Source: an uncultured Eubacteriales bacterium (GTDB taxonomy: Bacteria; Bacillota; Clostridia; Christensenellales; Aristaeellaceae). Taken from it: 32,216 bases of DNA. The translations under genes were made by a program, and so were the position numbers. The notes under the pieces are model-generated. The model worked only from the letters and a program-made list of their open reading frames with translations. It was not told where the DNA came from and did not search any database. This document shows positions 21,646 through 29,502 of this stretch, in pieces (the stretch's first letter is position 1; each line of letters starts with the position of its first letter). The stretch is taken from the NCBI GenBank assembly GCA_900542445.1, contig UQNN01000023.1, positions 1 through 32,216 of the forward strand. Reading direction: 5' to 3'.

Positions 21646-23322
21646 CTACCGATCCTCATCTGGACAAGCAGACAGCTTTGGAGGGTTTGTTTGGTTGATG
21701 GGGACAAACAAATGAGTGTTCCATTCAATAGTTTTGAATCTCTCTATCGATTCATTTATATTGAATAGTAGTTTCTTGGCCGACCAATAATCTGTTCTCG
21801 ATATGAGACCACCCAACAACAGGTTAGGTATGGATTCCTTGATCTGTTCGACAGATGTGGTCATGTTTTGAATAAAGCCATTAATTGCAGTAACCATCCC
21901 GATAATGTTATCCGGTATTCCAGTTGAAGATATTTCATCCTCCGAATGCGTACACACTCTATTTAGGGAGAGTTTGATGTAATGCGAATCAGCAATCAAA
22001 TCCAATGCATCTGATAGAACTGCGGGCATTGCAGAGAAATCATGGTGTTCTGTATCTTTTGTCGGATTAGGAATTAGTTCTGATATTTCTGCAACATGGC
22101 TTGAGGTATTGTTGAAGTGCTGGCAAAGAAGTTGGAGATAAGCAACTTCTTGTTCGCCGTTATACTCAAAGTCTGTTTCGGTAAGCTGATACCGATTAAG
22201 CTGATAACTGTCTGTACTAATTTGCAGCTGATAGCAAGGGATTCCCCTTTCTTTGCATACATCCCAAAGAAGCTGTTTGCATATACTTTCGATCCCCAAA
22301 CCCAAAGTTATTGACTTTATATGTGGTAGATCAATGAACATCGGTTTTTCCTCTTCGCCGATGTTGATAATGCGCCATTCATCCTCATATGACCAACAAT
22401 TATTCTTAACTAACATATACGACAAAATGGCGCGAATATCTATGTCTCGGTGATCGACTCTGACTTGGCCATCCCTATTTATTAAGTCTATTCCTAAATC
22501 ACGCATTTTGAGTGTGGGGCGATGACTACTGTACTCCACCGGATAGATGAAGCCTTTAAAACCTTGAATTTTGGAAAAATCATATTCAATGCATATTCCG
22601 GAATAGGAGTTTGCATAGTGAGACCACATCAGTTGATTATCCCATCCACTTGCACTAAAGCAAGAAACTGTTAATTGTGATAATACCTTGCGGATATTTG
22701 GAATATATTTAGTGTCACGGAGTTCGATAGTCTGTTTATAGAGTTGCTCAAGTGCCGAATCCAGACTATACATATTTGAGAGGTTTTTAGCAGTGATCGG
22801 AACCCGATCCATCCTACTAACGATTTGGGCATAGATGTAGAATTCCTGAATTGAAAACTGCTTCTTTATATCCTTGGGGCATTTTGAGTACAATGTCGAT
22901 AGATGCCGATTGATGAATTCTTCCGAAGAGAGATGTGTAAGATGCATCGCTTTTTTTCTGGTAAACAAGTAGTTCGCAATATTATCCAGAAACTGTATTG
23001 TTTCGGCCATTTTCCCTAATGCTTTGTATCGTAAAAGCATTGTAATGACAGCTCTTTGTACAGGATCAGTCAGATTAATTGCATTTACAAGTTGATCGAT
23101 ACAGTCCTCATAGAATTCTTCGGCAGAGAAACCGATCATGGAGTCAAAGGGATCGTTCATGTTCAGTGGAGTCTGAGCATAAACAACACCATGGCGGATG
23201 TTTTCTATATCATATATGGTTTCTGCATTTCTTCTGCAAGGCCTGTATTGATAAAACACACCCCCCGCTTTGCAGATTCCATCTTGCATATCGGACAAAA
23301 GCGATGCTTCAAATGTTGTCAT
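21646..23322 (-). CDS. DUF2971-domain protein, long form, possible accessory or defence cargo
   Basis: 558-aa soluble protein. Start ATG 23322 is preceded by AGGAGGCTGT. The DUF2971 landmarks are present: VFYQYRPCRRNAETIYDIEN near residues 22-41, YAQTPLNMNDPFDSMIGF near 50-66, SCFSASGWDNQLMWSHYANS near 225-245, GICIEYDF, and CWSYEDEWRIINI near 320. The C-terminal 200 residues match nothing I recognise and contain no membrane helix. The molecular activity of the DUF2971 family is not established to my knowledge. The gene is AT-richer than the B12 locus, intact, and sits between a broken YdeI gene and a broken serine recombinase, as expected for mobile cargo. Confidence 0.85.
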   Translation of the reverse strand: MTTFEASLLSDMQDGICKAGGVFYQYRPCRRNAETIYDIENIRHGVVYAQTPLNMNDPFDSMIGFSAEEFYEDCIDQLVNAINLTDPVQRAVITMLLRYKALGKMAETIQFLDNIANYLFTRKKAMHLTHLSSEEFINRHLSTLYSKCPKDIKKQFSIQEFYIYAQIVSRMDRVPITAKNLSNMYSLDSALEQLYKQTIELRDTKYIPNIRKVLSQLTVSCFSASGWDNQLMWSHYANSYSGICIEYDFSKIQGFKGFIYPVEYSSHRPTLKMRDLGIDLINRDGQVRVDHRDIDIRAILSYMLVKNNCWSYEDEWRIINIGEEEKPMFIDLPHIKSITLGLGIESICKQLLWDVCKERGIPCYQLQISTDSYQLNRYQLTETDFEYNGEQEVAYLQLLCQHFNNTSSHVAEISELIPNPTKDTEHHDFSAMPAVLSDALDLIADSHYIKLSLNRVCTHSEDEISSTGIPDNIIGMVTAINGFIQNMTTSVEQIKESIPNLLLGGLISRTDYWSAKKLLFNINESIERFKTIEWNTHLFVPINQTNPPKLSACPDEDR

Positions 23323-23346
23323 ACAGCCTCCTCCTTTTAATTGTTA

Positions 23347-23975
23347 TTAATCGTCCAGTTGACGGACTTTCGAACAGTGTTTATTCTCGCGCCGTTTGAT
23401 TCCAGCGTTATCTATGACAACGTTGCTATATCAAGCCTTCTCTTGCTGTATCCGATAGAATGCTTCTTTGGGAATGATAATCAGATAAGCATTGACAATA
23501 GCATACTCAGGATGTTCACATTTGTTAATGATTTGCATAGCCTAAGGCGTTCTGATGCTGTAGGGGTTAAGACAATGACAGAACGAGTATACTTTTCATT
23601 GCTGAGCATCGCATCAATGATGGCCTTGAGCCAAGAACTCTTTCCGGTCGGATATGGAACGCCCTGGGATTCAGCTTTGCAATGATACCGATAACACTCT
23701 CACCTCCGAGAAACAAACGGGAAATCAGCTTAACGTTCCTTGCTTGTTCATCGTCAACAATCAGTTGCCATTTATATCTTTTTTATGGTCATAGTACGGG
23801 CGAGTATAGCTGCCTGACGAGCCATTTTTCAGTTCGCGCTGTATACCCAAATTGATATTCTGACGCCGGTTCTGATTGTCTTCCTCTGCGACGGAACTGG
23901 CAAGAGAGATTGAGATTCATGATTAGGATTGTTGCTGTCGAGATTCTCCAATTCGCAGATCACCTCAACACTATA
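23347..23975 (-). pseudogene. Large serine recombinase, degraded remnant
   Basis: Reading the - strand across several frames gives ordered recombinase pieces. First is VICELENLDSNNPNHE (near 23,955-23,910), then SLASSVAEEDNQNRRQNINL and GIQRELKNGSSGSYTRPYYD (near 23,905-23,800). Next are RYKWQLIVDDEQARNVKLIS and RLFLGGESVIGIIAKLN, then GVPYPTGKSSWLKAIIDAML and SNEKYT (near 23,670-23,600), and PKEAFYRIQQEKA followed by a TGA and NVVIDNAGIKRRENK. These match the core of large serine recombinases in order. The catalytic N-terminus is missing beyond about 23,975, and at least three frame breaks exist. It lies just upstream of the DUF2971 gene and may have carried it in. Confidence 0.8.
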
Positions 23976-24034
23976 CAGATAGCAGTAAGTGGATCTGTAT
24001 TTTGACCCTAAAGACTATCAACTTTTACAGATAA

Positions 24035-24304
24035 TTATGTCATACCTCCTGTTGCAATCATACTCAACCAGACACTGAAACTCTGCTCTTCCGACATTGT
24101 CCGAATCGCCTCGAAATCGATATATGCATCATCCAGATGCCAATCAAATCTGTTTACTACGAATCGCGTCAGGTGAGATATCTGGGTAGAAACGCTGTGT
24201 AACAGCATTTTGTGTGCGTACCGGCACAGCAATATATAACTACACGCTTTTGCTTGGAAACTAGATGTGTAGGGGGAAAACGTAACGGATTTGCAATCGA
24301 ACAT
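24035..24304 (-). CDS. Small protein of unknown function (89 aa)
   Basis: ATG 24304 is preceded by GAGAAGGTGAG at good spacing. The 89-aa product has no signal peptide or membrane helix, and has aromatic and cysteine-containing segments (FDCKSVTFSPYTSSF, YILLCRYAHKML) and an even composition typical of a real protein. It ends SFSVWLSMIATGGMT. I recognise no family. It lies between the serine recombinase remnant and a gene-poor stretch, so it is probably element cargo. Confidence 0.5.
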   Translation of the reverse strand: MFDCKSVTFSPYTSSFQAKACSYILLCRYAHKMLLHSVSTQISHLTRFVVNRFDWHLDDAYIDFEAIRTMSEEQSFSVWLSMIATGGMT

Positions 24305-25057
24305 GGTCTCACCTTCTCGAGAATAGCTTGCTGAAATCCATAGAATCGGAAGGTCAGTATATTATTATAGCTGAAAATTCTAGTAATCACAACATAAATT
24401 GGCTTAAGGAAAGAAGACCTGGTCCTGAAGGCTTTCCTTCAAACCATAACTGCTTGACGTCCTCGTGGATTTACAGTATAAGTATATCATCGCGATAGTA
24501 GTAAGGGAAACCTTCTTTTATAAAATGACTAACTACTAGGATGCAAGGGATTCTACAATTGAAAAGGGATGATTTTGCAAAGCAAGATTTTAGGTGAAAA
24601 CCAATACGAACCGTTTCCTGTGATCCAACGGAAACCATTCAACAAAGGCTGGAGTGTCATGACGACGCCTCGGTCTTTTTTCATTGCTATCACATGTTCC
24701 CAGCAACGAGGGATGCGTGGATGATCCCGAAACATAAAATCTTCCGAAAAACTTCAAAACCCCATTAACTTTTGGCCCCAAAACCTAACGGTTAGTGAAG
24801 GGACTTATTTCTCTGACGCACCTTGACAACCACATACAGACGCTACGGGTACAGCTTCCCGTGCGGCGGAGCGACGAATGGAGCGGCGCGGTGATGGCAC
24901 AGGCCGGAGCGATTCACGCATTCCATTGACCCTGCTGCGGCAGGCAGGGCGCGACGAGGCTGCACAGGCACAATGAGACTTCCTCACGGCCCCTTATAGA
25001 CTGGAGGGGAGTCCTGCGGTGCGCGCATGTCCGAGGGACGGCGGCACAGGAGGAGCT
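24305..25057. other. Gene-poor stretch inside the element remnant
   Basis: No convincing gene is seen. The left part (to about 24,830) is AT-rich, with stops in all frames and no good ribosome site beyond short frames. The right part (from about 24,840) turns abruptly GC-rich, marking a junction. A candidate + strand promoter is at 24,454-24,482. Confidence 0.5.
24454..24482 (+). promoter_or_regulatory. Possible promoter in a gene-poor stretch
   Basis: TTGACG and TATAAG are separated by 17 bases. No gene with a good ribosome site follows closely; it could drive a small RNA or be left over from a lost gene. Confidence 0.4.
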
Positions 25058-25126
25058 ATGATGCGGATGAGCCGTTCGCAGCCCGAGGCGTTTCCGCTTT
25101 GTTTTCACGCATGCCGGGAGGTATGA
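25058..25126 (+). CDS. Possible 22-aa leader peptide
   Basis: ATG 25058 (followed by a second ATG) has a strong AGGAGGAG ribosome site directly upstream. The 22-aa product has no recognised family (starts MMRMSRSQPE). Its TGA overlaps the ATG of the next small frame, suggesting coupled translation or a leader. It may also be chance. Confidence 0.25.
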   Translation: MMRMSRSQPEAFPLCFHACREV

Positions 25127-25284
25127 CCAACTGGCAAAAACATCACTTTCGGAAAAGCAGGCGGCGTGTATCCCCTTTTGGGAGATTCGAAGCGTCTGCT
25201 TTTCCGTATCCTTGTGTTTCCTTGTGCATCTGGATTACAATGCCTGTGCAAGATATCCGATGCACCATGACAGATTTACTCTGA
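25123..25284 (+). CDS. Possible 53-aa protein upstream of the excisionase (uncertain)
   Basis: ATG 25123 overlaps the stop of the 22-aa frame (ATGA) and follows GGGAGG closely. The product begins with a basic stretch (WQKHHFRKSRRRV) and contains several cysteines. No family is recognised. It is 83 bases upstream of the excisionase gene in the same direction. Confidence 0.25.
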   Translation: MTNWQKHHFRKSRRRVSPFGRFEASAFPYPCVSLCIWITMPVQDIRCTMTDLL

Positions 25285-25367
25285 GTGTCCTTCTGCAAAG
25301 CAGCGGGACTTACAGCACTTGGTCGGAAATGCAGCCGGCATCATGCCGGTTCAGAAAGGAGGCAATC

Positions 25368-25577
25368 ATGAGGTATCCTTCGACAAGCTCCTGCACGAGC
25401 ACGCCGCCCTCCTCCATGACCTATCGCGTGGAGGACATTGCGCGGATTCTGGATATTGGCCGCTCGTCCGCCTACAATCTCGTTCGCCAGGGGCATTTCA
25501 AGACGGTCAGAATCGGCTCGGCAATTCGCATTTCACGGAAGTCCTTCGATGAGTGGTTGGAATCGCAGAACATGTGA
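25368..25577 (+). CDS. Excisionase-type helix-turn-helix protein
   Basis: 69-aa protein starting at ATG 25368 after GAAAGGAGG. Residues 18-66 form an excisionase/MerR-like winged HTH: TYRVEDIARILDIGRSSAYN, LVRQGHFKTVRIGSAIRIS and FDEWLESQ. The Ser/Thr/Pro-rich first 15 residues are probably disordered. It lies 19 bases before the integrase gene, the standard Xis-Int arrangement, and would bend DNA during excision and may regulate int. A short hairpin (25,333-25,351) precedes its ribosome site. Confidence 0.88.
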   Translation: MRYPSTSSCTSTPPSSMTYRVEDIARILDIGRSSAYNLVRQGHFKTVRIGSAIRISRKSFDEWLESQNM

Positions 25578-25596
25578 CCACACAGGAGGCTTTGCA

Positions 25597-26991
25597 ATGG
25601 CATCTATCGTGAAACGTGGAAAACGGTACAACGTCGTTTACAACTATACGGACGAACGGGGTGAAACCAAACAGAAGTGGGAATCCTGCAAAACCTATAA
25701 GGAGGCGCAGGCCCGCAAGGTAACCGTCGAATCGGAAATGCTCAAGGGCACGTTCATCGAGCCGCGCAAGCAGACGGTCGAGGAGTTCCTGTGAGACTTC
25801 GTGAAGCTCTACGGAGAAAAGAAGTGGGGCGTGTCCATGTACAACGCCAGCTGCGCGCTGATCGTCAACTACATCATTCCCCTGATCGGGCAGAAGCAGA
25901 TGCAGGAGTTCAACCCGCGCGCGGTTGACGAGTTCATTCAGAAGCTGCGCACCACGCCGTCCGTGACCACCCGGACGCACAAGGCGACCAGCAAGTACCT
26001 GACTGACAGCAACATCGAGAAAATTTTCAAGCTGATGCGCTGCGCGTTCAAGCAGGCAGTGCGCTGGGAGATCATCGGGAGAAATCCCTTCGACAACGCG
26101 ATCCTGCCCCGGACGCACTACAAGAAGCGGGAAATCTGGAACGCAGACACCATTCGTCAGGCGCTGGACGCCTGCACGGAAAGCAAGCTGTACATCGCCA
26201 TGAACCTGTCGTTTGCCTGCTCGCTCCGTCTCGGAGAAATCCTCGGCCTGACCTGGGACAATGTTCACATCAGCGACGCCGACATTGCCGCCGACGATGC
26301 GTGGATCTATATCGACAAGGAGCTGACCCGCGCGACGCAGCGCGCCATCGACATGCTCGGTGAAAAGGATGTCTTCTATATCTTTGAGCCGATCATGAAA
26401 AACACGGCAACGCGCCTGATTCTCAAGCGCCCCAAGACGGAGAGCAGCGTTCGCAAGGTCTGGCTGCCCAAGACGGTCGCCTACATCCTGCGGGAATGGC
26501 AGAAGGCGCAGACGGAGATGAAGGAATTTCTCGGCGGCGAATACGAGGATTTCAACCTGGTCATCTCCTACAAAAATGGGCGTCCCTGCGATGCCCGGAT
26601 GATTGAAAAGGCGTTCAGCGACCTGAAGCGGGAGGCGGGGCTGCCCAACGTGGTCTTCCACTCGCTGCGCCACTCCAGCACCACCTACAAGCTGAAGCTG
26701 AATCACGGCGATCTGAAGGCCACGCAGGGCGATACGGGCCATACGGAGACAGACATGATCACGAAAATCTACGCGCATATCCTCGACGAGGATCGCAAGA
26801 TCAACGCGCAGAAATTTGAGGCCTCGTTCTATGCCAACCCGGATTTGCGATCGGTGAGAGCGCCGCAGGAGCAGAACAATTTTTCACAGCCCCAGCCGGC
26901 GCAGGATGTCAGCGACTTCGTCACCCTGCTGCTTCAGCTCCAGAAAAAGCCGGAGCTCGTCAGCTCCCTGGCGGCGCTGATTCGCGGCTAG
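25597..26991 (+). pseudogene. Tyrosine integrase interrupted by one in-frame TGA
   Basis: ATG 25597 after ACAGGAGG starts an integrase whose N-terminal arm-binding domain reads SIVKRGKRYNVVYNYTDERG. Codon 66 is TGA (25,792-25,794), after which the same frame continues without other damage for about 398 codons (DFVKLYGEKKWGVSMYN onward). The core-binding and catalytic domains follow: Arg in SLRLGEILGLTW, HSLRHSS with the second His-Arg, GHTETDMI, and the nucleophile Tyr in KIYAHIL. Only one base change (for example TGG or GGA) would restore a protein of about 464 aa. Other genes here use TGA as stop, so recoding is unlikely. The gene ends 163 bases from the 3' end of a tRNA-Arg gene, its likely integration site. 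Confidence 0.88.
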
Positions 26992-27116
26992 GCGTGCCGA
27001 TTAGCAGTTTTCTTAGCAGATGGCCCGCAGTGCCTGCAAACGGTTCGTTTCCATTTAGCAGATCATCCGGCAGGGCGCTGCGCCGGAAGAAGGGAGGAAT
27101 GTGATCAAAAGCGCAA

Positions 27117-27154
27117 CAAAAAACACCGCAAACCCTTGAGTTTACGATGTTTTT
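27117..27154. terminator. Bidirectional terminator between the integrase and tRNA genes
   Basis: AAACACCGCAAAC (27,121-27,133) can pair with GTTTACGATGTTT (27,140-27,152), with two non-Watson-Crick positions. T-runs follow on both strands (TTTTT at 27,150-27,154 on +; GTTTTTTGT on - near 27,123-27,117). It would end integrase transcription from the left and tRNA transcription from the right. Confidence 0.65.
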
Positions 27155-27230
27155 GGCGCATCCGGCGGGATTTGAACCCACGGCCCCTCGCTTAGGAGGC
27201 GAGTGCTCTATCCAGCTGAGCTACGGATGC
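27154..27230 (-). tRNA. tRNA-Arg (anticodon CCT)
   Basis: On the - strand the acceptor GCATCCG (27,230-27,224) pairs with CGGATGC (27,164-27,158), followed by discriminator G and encoded CCA. The D arm is AGCTCAGCTGGATAGAGC, the anticodon arm is CTCGC-CTCCTAA-GCGAG (anticodon CCT), and the T arm is GTGGGTTCAAATCCCGC. All four arms are intact. The 3' end faces the integrase gene, the usual target geometry. A promoter at 27,379-27,351 and a truncated tRNA copy lie upstream on the same strand. Confidence 0.95.
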
Positions 27231-27264
27231 ATACACGTTTTAACCCTCGTCAGGGCCTGCGAAC

Positions 27265-27316
27265 TCCTTGCGCTTAGGAGGCGAACGCTCTATCCTGCTG
27301 AGCTATGGATGCATAC
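27265..27316 (-). pseudogene. Truncated tRNA-Arg copy (5' half)
   Basis: 27,271-27,316 matches 27,189-27,234 at 42 of 46 positions. It covers the acceptor 5' strand, D arm and anticodon arm (CCTCCTAAGC), but the T arm and acceptor 3' strand are replaced by unrelated sequence. It is the promoter-proximal copy of the pair. It is probably a remnant from an earlier integration or deletion at this site. Confidence 0.8.
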
Positions 27317-27350
27317 GACATACGGGGATTGCAAAAAATATCCGTCCATC

Positions 27351-27379
27351 ATTATAAGGGAGAAGAAGGGAAAAGTCAA
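27351..27379 (-). promoter_or_regulatory. Consensus promoter for the tRNA pair
   Basis: On the - strand TTGACT (27,379-27,374) and TATAAT (27,356-27,351) are separated by 17 bases; transcription would start about 30 bases before the truncated tRNA and read into the intact tRNA. Confidence 0.8.
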
Positions 27380-27390
27380 TTCATTTTAAA

Positions 27391-27720
27391 GATTTCGGAT
27401 GGAGACCATTTTTCAGCGCGCTCTACGAGTTACACATCAAAAAAGATGAGAATTTGAATGATTTTTCCTATAAAACTTGGGAGAAGCGGGTTTTATTGGG
27501 AAAAATAGCAGGAAAAACGAAAGGAAAGTATAAAATATATATAACGGGTGCGTGAATTACAGTTTGGATGTGCCGGAACGACATGGCAGCCGATTAGAAC
27601 TGTAAAACGACAAAAAGGAAGGGGCATAAGTTTGAAACAATCGTGTGAACAGCAAGGCCCAAATATGGCATAGGAAATAAGCCGTCTGGTAAACGGCGAA
27701 AAACAGGATCAGAGTTTAAG
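27391..27720. other. Non-coding stretch between the tRNA promoter and the IS remnant
   Basis: AT-rich sequence with no frame having both a ribosome site and plausible protein composition. The - strand frame running through it is the out-of-frame tail of the IS remnant. Confidence 0.4.
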
Positions 27721-27724
27721 GTAC

Positions 27725-27935
27725 AGGAAGTGCAGGATCGTCTACAAGAATATAGCCACGATGCCGCAGGAGAGAAAAAACCCTGTGAAATCGTCAGCGT
27801 CCTGGATGGCGCAGCGGCATGAGGCGTAGCAAGAAAACCAACGGGCGTATACGGAACGAGCTTGGATAGGATGTTCCAGATAGCGGTCAGGAGCATCTTG
27901 CACACAGCGATAATTGAATGATATTGGGAACATAG
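27725..27935 (-). pseudogene. IS110-like transposase, C-terminal remnant
   Basis: The - strand gives SIIAVCKMLLTAIWNILSKL followed by VPYTPVGFLA (about 27,935-27,830), then RTLTISQGF and, after a frame change of two bases, SLLRHRGYILVDD. This order resembles the C-terminus of IS110-family transposases of Firmicutes. No N-terminal DEDD domain, terminal repeat or full frame exists. The family call is from pattern memory and could be wrong; the degraded state is clear. Confidence 0.6.
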
Positions 27936-28071
27936 GTGGGATGACATCGCCCAAAGACGGCAGATTGTTAAAAAAGGCAGTCTGCCGCCTTTTGATGTGT
28001 TGACCATGCACGGCTGTGTTGAGCGGATTCAGTTCTTCTGCCGTTTTGTGAGATGCGGCGATGCACAAGAT

Positions 28072-28100
28072 GGAAAACAGGGGGAAGCTTGTGGTATAAT
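28072..28100 (+). promoter_or_regulatory. Extended -10 promoter before the U32-like gene
   Basis: TGGTATAAT (28,092-28,100) is an extended -10 element; the -35 (about GGAAAA at 28,072) is weak. Transcription would start near 28,107, within 60 bases of the gene. Confidence 0.55.
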
Positions 28101-28166
28101 GCAGAACAAGTGATGACGTTGAGAATGAATGGGGCGAGACAAAGCGTGAATCATTCCGAAAAGAAG

Positions 28167-29051
28167 ATGGCACATTATCATTTACCCGGACTATTTGAAT
28201 TCTACGAGTTATATGCTGCATTTCTGCCATTGTTCCGTGAGCACAGAGAGTTTTTTTACGACTGGTGCGATATCGGCTCGATTTATGGCGCTCCGGCAGA
28301 CTGCATTTGGGGAGGCGGGCGTGTCGGCGGCGGCGACCATGATCCGCGCGACGTGCTGGCGCTGATGCAGGAATACGGAATTTCCGCACGATTGACGTTC
28401 AGCAACTCCTTGCTGAAAGAAGAACATCTTTCGGATAAGAGATGTAATGCGCTTTGCAGCTTGTTTGCCCAAAGCGAATCGCCGCGCAATGGTGTGATTC
28501 TTCATTCGGATTTGCTGCTCGATGCTTTGAAAAAAGCATATCCAAACCTCTATTTTGTTTCATCAACGACCAAAGTATTGACAGATTTTGGGCTGTTTAA
28601 GCGCGAGTTGGAGCGGGAAGATTTCCTCTATGTTGTGCCGGATTTTCGATTGAACAAGGCGTTTGACAAATTGAACAGAGTCAGGGAAAAAGAAAAGGTG
28701 GAGTTTCTCTGCAACGAGTGCTGCTGGTTCGGATGTAAAGACAGAAAACGCTGTTACGAGGCAGTCAGCAGAAAGAATTTGGGCGAGAATACCCCGGAAC
28801 ATCGCTGCGGCGCGCCGGATGCGGAAGGCGGCTATCGATTTTCAAAGGCAATGATGAACCCGGGATTTATCGGTATCGACGAGATTCAAAGGCTGTATTT
28901 GCCGATGGGATTTTCCAATTTCAAAATCGAGGGACGCGGATTGGGAAGCGCGCTGATTCTGGAATTTTTGCTTTATTACATGACGAAACCGGCATATCAA
29001 CTGCGCGTTCGGGAAGAAATATATCTGGATAATACGCTGGATTTGTTTTAA
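28167..29051 (+). CDS. U32-peptidase-like protein of unknown role
   Basis: About 294 aa from ATG 28167 (MAHYHLPGLF). Earlier in-frame starts at 28,113 and 28,125 are possible, but none has a good ribosome site. The C-terminal half carries a cysteine cluster (LCNECCWFGCKDRKRCYE near residues 188-205, with HRCG further on) and FSNFKIEGRGLG near 250. The KIEGR motif and a following aromatic helix are reminiscent of U32-family proteins (collagenase-like, RlhA/UbiU group), whose cysteines can hold an iron-sulfur cluster. The N-terminal half includes YDWCDIGSIYGAPADCIWGG and looks like part of a TIM-barrel substrate site. No signal peptide. Standing alone between an IS remnant and a small regulator, its pathway is unknown. 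Confidence 0.6.
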   Translation: MAHYHLPGLFEFYELYAAFLPLFREHREFFYDWCDIGSIYGAPADCIWGGGRVGGGDHDPRDVLALMQEYGISARLTFSNSLLKEEHLSDKRCNALCSLFAQSESPRNGVILHSDLLLDALKKAYPNLYFVSSTTKVLTDFGLFKRELEREDFLYVVPDFRLNKAFDKLNRVREKEKVEFLCNECCWFGCKDRKRCYEAVSRKNLGENTPEHRCGAPDAEGGYRFSKAMMNPGFIGIDEIQRLYLPMGFSNFKIEGRGLGSALILEFLLYYMTKPAYQLRVREEIYLDNTLDLF

Positions 29052-29129
29052 GGAAAGACGAAACGAAAATCCGACCGGGTCGTTAATCGAAAGCTGTCCT
29101 GCACAGGCGTATACTTTTTCCAACTATGG

Positions 29130-29154
29130 ATGTTTCATTGGGCGAATGAAACAT
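29130..29154. repeat. Perfect 10-bp inverted repeat after the U32-like gene
   Basis: ATGTTTCATT, loop GGGCG, AATGAAACAT. No T-run follows, so it is either a weak terminator or a regulatory palindrome. It lies 78 bases past the gene. Confidence 0.5.
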
Positions 29155-29257
29155 GATTTGTCAACCTTTGCCATCTTTTATGAGCGAATAATCCAGCCGG
29201 CTTGAACCCATACTGGGAGAGCGGACAGAAAGCAGAGTAGAAGGAGGCAGCATATTT

Positions 29258-29452
29258 GTGCGAGCAACGGGCATAGTGCGGAGAATCGACGAATTGGGAC
29301 GAGTGGTTATTCCCAAGGAGATTCGCAGAACGCTGAGAATTCGCGAGGGCGACCCGCAACAGATGGCATTGGAAGGCGATGCGCAGGAGGACGCGCAGAT
29401 GCTTCTGGCGCTGCTGGCGGGCGTGATCGAGCAGAGAAAGAAATATGCGTGA
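29258..29452 (+). CDS. Short AbrB/SpoVT-type DNA-binding protein with an atypical C-terminus
   Basis: 64-aa protein from GTG 29258, with AAGGAGG 11 bases upstream. Residues 1-33 are the swapped-hairpin AbrB DNA-binding start found in SpoVT and AbrB: RATGIVRRIDELGRVVIPKE followed by IRRTLRIREGDP. The expected next strand (EIFxDxxGEVxLKKY) is absent; instead the sequence runs QQMALEGDAQEDAQMLLALL and AGVIEQRKKYA. AbrB domains need about 45-50 residues to complete the fold, so this is either a divergent compact form or an internal deletion. It is followed by a strong terminator at 29,474. Confidence 0.72.
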   Translation: MRATGIVRRIDELGRVVIPKEIRRTLRIREGDPQQMALEGDAQEDAQMLLALLAGVIEQRKKYA

Positions 29453-29473
29453 AAGCGGAAAAGCGAATGATCG

Positions 29474-29502
29474 AGCGCGGCTTACAGAAGCTGCGCTTTT
29501 TC
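29474..29502 (+). terminator. Rho-independent terminator after the AbrB-like gene
   Basis: AGCGCGGCT (29,474-29,482) and AGCTGCGCT (29,489-29,497) form a stem, followed by TTTTTC. It is very similar to the terminator at 31,253-31,280, on the other side of hipBA. Confidence 0.8.

Noticed and set aside
22074..22453. Small frames on both strands within the DUF2971 gene
   Set aside because: Shadows of an intact gene; no independent ribosome sites.
23341..23685. 114-codon + strand frame
   Set aside because: It is the mirror of the degraded serine recombinase on the - strand.
24553..24781. Two short - strand frames in the gene-poor stretch
   Set aside because: No ribosome sites and no recognisable pattern; they overlap each other in different frames.
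25792..25794. TGA in the integrase as selenocysteine or reassigned codon
   Set aside because: No selenocysteine insertion element was seen, the position is not a redox site, and many genes here end with TGA.
27742..28389. 215-codon - strand frame near the tRNA
   Set aside because: Part is the wrong frame of the IS110-like remnant and part is the mirror of the U32-like gene.
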